Below, piece by piece: positions 31,164 through 32,795 of a stretch of DNA of 32,795 bases (position 1 is the first letter of the stretch; each line of letters starts with the position of its first letter). The notes under the pieces are model-generated. The model had not been told where the DNA came from. It saw only the letters and a program-made list of their open reading frames with translations, and searched no databases. A program made the position numbers and the translations under genes. The stretch is from an uncultured Clostridia bacterium (lineage in GTDB: Bacteria; Bacillota; Clostridia; Christensenellales; Borkfalkiaceae): assembly GCA_947631905.1 (NCBI GenBank), contig CANRND010000024.1, positions 1-32,795 of the forward strand, in the 5' to 3' direction.

Positions 31164-31309
31164 AAGCAGTTTTGACGCCGAAAGGAGCGGCGATCTTTTC
31201 GGTCTCTCGGGAAAGCGGGGACAGCTTGTGCGCCGTTCTTAGCCGCCGTCTTCCTCCCTTTCCCGATGTTTTTTGTATCTTTTCCGCAATCGCACATACT
31301 GAAAAAGCT

Positions 31310-31600
31310 ATGGTATTGCTCTATATCCTGATCACGGTCTATATCCTTGCCGTCAATTTTTACTCGTTCCGCCTTGTCAAAACACAGCGCGAGGAGTTTG
31401 AAGCGGGCGGCGAACCGAGCGGAGACGGAAAACTCATTCTTGCGGCGGTCTTGGGGGGCGCGGCGGCGATCTATGTCTCGATGTTCGCCATGCGCTACCG
31501 TCTGAGCAATTTGCTGCTCATGATCGCAATGCCCGTTCTCGCCGTACTCAACGTCTATGCCTTTTATCTCGGGTATCGTTCGGTATGGATGTTTTTATGA
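31310..31600 (+). CDS. Small membrane protein, DUF1294-like
   Basis: A 96-residue protein with three hydrophobic helices (about 3-18, 43-60 and 68-92). The part LILAAVLGGAAAIYVSMFAMRYRLSN resembles the GGA-x-G-x-x-x-x-M-x-x-x-RHK core of DUF1294 membrane proteins, though the HK pair is missing. The start was placed at the ATG at 31310 because it opens directly on the first helix; no ribosome site is seen, and a CATACT box ends 9 bases before it. Its stop overlaps the stop of the convergent HAD gene by 6 bases. Confidence 0.62.
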   Translation: MVLLYILITVYILAVNFYSFRLVKTQREEFEAGGEPSGDGKLILAAVLGGAAAIYVSMFAMRYRLSNLLLMIAMPVLAVLNVYAFYLGYRSVWMFL

Positions 31601-32419
31601 GCCGAACGCGTGTTCCATCAGCCATTTGCACACGCCGTCCTCTTCGCAATAGCCGATCACGCCCGTTGCTTTCTCTTTGAGCCACTGGTCGGCGTTCATT
31701 ACGGCGTATTTTTCCTCGCAGACGTCGAACATGTCGGAGTCGTTTGCGGTATCGCCGAAGCAAACCACCTTGTCGCAACCGAGGTACTGCCTTAAAAAGA
31801 CGACCCCGTTCGCTTTGGTCGCCTCCCGCGGGGAAATCTCCATCCAAAAATCGTTCTGATACATTTCCTGGTGGAAGATACAGATGAAGCGTGGATCGTA
31901 TTTTAAGATGTTCCACGCCTGTTCGAGCTTTTCGCGCGCGCCGATGCAGTGGAAGTAGAAGACGTAATCGCTCAAAAGCTCGCTTTCGGAGTGGACGGGC
32001 GCGAGGCGGCTCTCCCCGCGGCGGCGGAAGAGATAGCGGCGCATCCCCTCCGTTTCGCGCTCGGCGATCCATTTTACCTTTTCTTTCCCCTCTTGCGCGG
32101 CATAGGCGAATGGGTAAATGTCAAAGGAATTTAGCACGTCAAGGACATAGCGCTTCTCCTCGTCGGTCAAAAGGATGGCGCGCAGGGTCGTTTCGGTGCG
32201 GAAGTCGTAGAGAAGCCCGCCGTTATATAAAACGACGGGGATATTGACGTTGAGTTCCGAGGTGGCTCTTTTTGCGCTTTCCGCGGAGCGCGCCGTAGCG
32301 AAAGTGAACAAAAGTCCCGCCGAAATGAGTTGGTTGAGATGTTCGCAGCTGTACACGGAAACGCGCTGTTCTTTGGTGAGCAGAGTGCCGTCGAGGTCGG
32401 TTACGAAGAGTGTTTTCAT
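31595..32419 (-). CDS. Cof-type HAD-IIB phosphatase
   Basis: A 274-residue haloacid dehalogenase-superfamily hydrolase, probably acting on sugar or nucleotide phosphates. Motif I is VTDLDGTLLT (nucleophile Asp near residue 8), motif II FTFATARS near 43, motif III Lys in ATKANGVVFL near 198, and motif IV CFGDTANDSDMF near 213. The large IIB cap lies between II and III. The start at 32419 has AAAAAGGAATCT just upstream and follows a clear promoter; the frame upstream is intergenic. Substrate unknown. Confidence 0.93.
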   Translation of the reverse strand: MKTLFVTDLDGTLLTKEQRVSVYSCEHLNQLISAGLLFTFATARSAESAKRATSELNVNIPVVLYNGGLLYDFRTETTLRAILLTDEEKRYVLDVLNSFDIYPFAYAAQEGKEKVKWIAERETEGMRRYLFRRRGESRLAPVHSESELLSDYVFYFHCIGAREKLEQAWNILKYDPRFICIFHQEMYQNDFWMEISPREATKANGVVFLRQYLGCDKVVCFGDTANDSDMFDVCEEKYAVMNADQWLKEKATGVIGYCEEDGVCKWLMEHAFGS

Positions 32420-32465
32420 AGATTCCTTTTTCTGCAAGAGACTTGGGAAATTTACGAACGATTTC

Positions 32466-32494
32466 ATTTTAGCATATGCAAACGGAAAAGTCAA
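32466..32494 (-). promoter_or_regulatory. Promoter of the HAD phosphatase gene
   Basis: TTGACT (32489-32494), a 17-base spacer and TAAAAT (32466-32471) on the minus strand, with a leader of about 40 bases. Confidence 0.82.
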
Positions 32495-32576
32495 CTGCCG
32501 TAACATATGTTGAAAGGTTGAATGACAAGACGTGAAAATATATTTCGGAAAAATTCGGAAAACGGGTCGAAAATAA

Positions 32577-32605
32577 TTGACAAGGAAAGAAAACTTTGAT
32601 AGAAT
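32577..32605 (+). promoter_or_regulatory. Promoter of the tRNA cluster
   Basis: TTGACA (32577-32582), a 17-base spacer and TAGAAT (32600-32605), 19 bases before tRNA-Gly. Short A-tracts centred near 32551, 32560 and 32571 are roughly in helical phase, as in UP elements of stable-RNA promoters. Confidence 0.85.
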
Positions 32606-32624
32606 GAACAAGCGTTGATTGAAT

Positions 32625-32698
<74 letters not shown>

Positions 32699-32720
32699 AT
32701 TTCGCACATGAGTACAGAAT

Positions 32721-32794
32721 GCGCCTGTAGCTCAGGTGGATAGAGCAACGGCCTTCTAAGCCGTGTGTCAGGAGTTCGAGTCTCTTCAGGCGCA
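32721..32794 (+). tRNA. tRNA-Arg (anticodon TCT)
   Basis: Acceptor GCGCCTG/CAGGCGC, D stem GCTC/GAGC, anticodon stem ACGGC/GCCGT with loop CTTCTAA (TCT), T stem AGGAG/CTCTT with loop TTCGAGT, discriminator A at 32794. The window ends one base later, so an encoded CCA cannot be checked. Confidence 0.96.
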
Positions 32795-32795
32795 C

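Noticed and set aside
32420..32611. A 64-residue N-terminal extension of the HAD phosphatase
   Set aside because: It covers the promoter at 32466-32494; a good ribosome site precedes the ATG at 32419 and motif I follows at once.

Overview
The window is a gene-dense stretch of a bacterial chromosome. By eye its GC content is moderately high, in the mid-50s percent. Several things point to a low-GC-phylum but GC-rich Gram-positive lineage (Clostridia/Eubacteriales or a relative such as Christensenellales): a T-box leader before thrS, a YtxC-like sporulation gene beside thrS, an infC-rpmI-rplT operon with a long leader, DUF4364 and TSCPD proteins, an ECF-type vitamin S component, an LL-diaminopimelate aminotransferase, and strong AGGAGG-type ribosome sites. 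This placement is inference. There are no transposases, phage genes, integrases or CRISPR arrays, so it reads as core chromosome with a few small accessory modules.

Layout. 1-2.1 kb: the end of a TfoX-like gene, a D-lactate dehydrogenase-like enzyme and a nitrilase-fold protein that lacks the catalytic cysteine. 2.1-9.3 kb (minus strand): a six-gene operon purA-dapF-pyrG-dapL-malQ-mscL, from one consensus promoter to one strong terminator. 9.4-12.6 kb: a zinc-ribbon Nudix hydrolase, a metallopeptidase-like lipoprotein whose promoter abuts the start codon, and an AraC/GyrI-like regulator. 12.6-18.8 kb (minus): yebC and a SpoU methyltransferase, then rplT-rpmI-infC, thrS with its threonine T-box, and ytxC. 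18.9-21.4 kb: leuS. 21.5-23.1 kb: an HxlR regulator divergent from a cupin and class-M-like sirtuin pair. 23.2-26.9 kb (minus): ECF S component-coaX-hom-ATP-grasp, genes overlapping by 4 bases, with a terminator hairpin placed between the Shine-Dalgarno and the ATG of the last gene. 27.0-29.9 kb: a 64-residue Cys-rich membrane peptide, an ADP-ribose-type Nudix hydrolase with an unknown partner, and a plus-strand operon of an HPr-like protein without its phospho-histidine, DUF4364 and TSCPD. 30-32.8 kb: L-serine dehydratase, a DUF1294-like membrane protein, a HAD phosphatase and the start of a tRNA cluster (Gly-TCC, Arg-TCT).

How the genes work together. The large operon joins purine and pyrimidine nucleotide synthesis (purA, pyrG) with lysine/peptidoglycan precursor synthesis by the DapL route (dapL, dapF), plus glucan remodelling and osmotic safety. 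hom and coaX-ECF link aspartate-family amino acids with CoA supply. The most interesting local signals are the sirtuin/cupin/HxlR module with possible redox sensing, the hairpin-spaced translation start, the pseudo-nitrilase, the Crh-like HPr, the apparently leaderless lipoprotein, and two families of short hairpin repeats in intergenic DNA. All calls come from reading the sequence and remembered family signatures; no database search was run.
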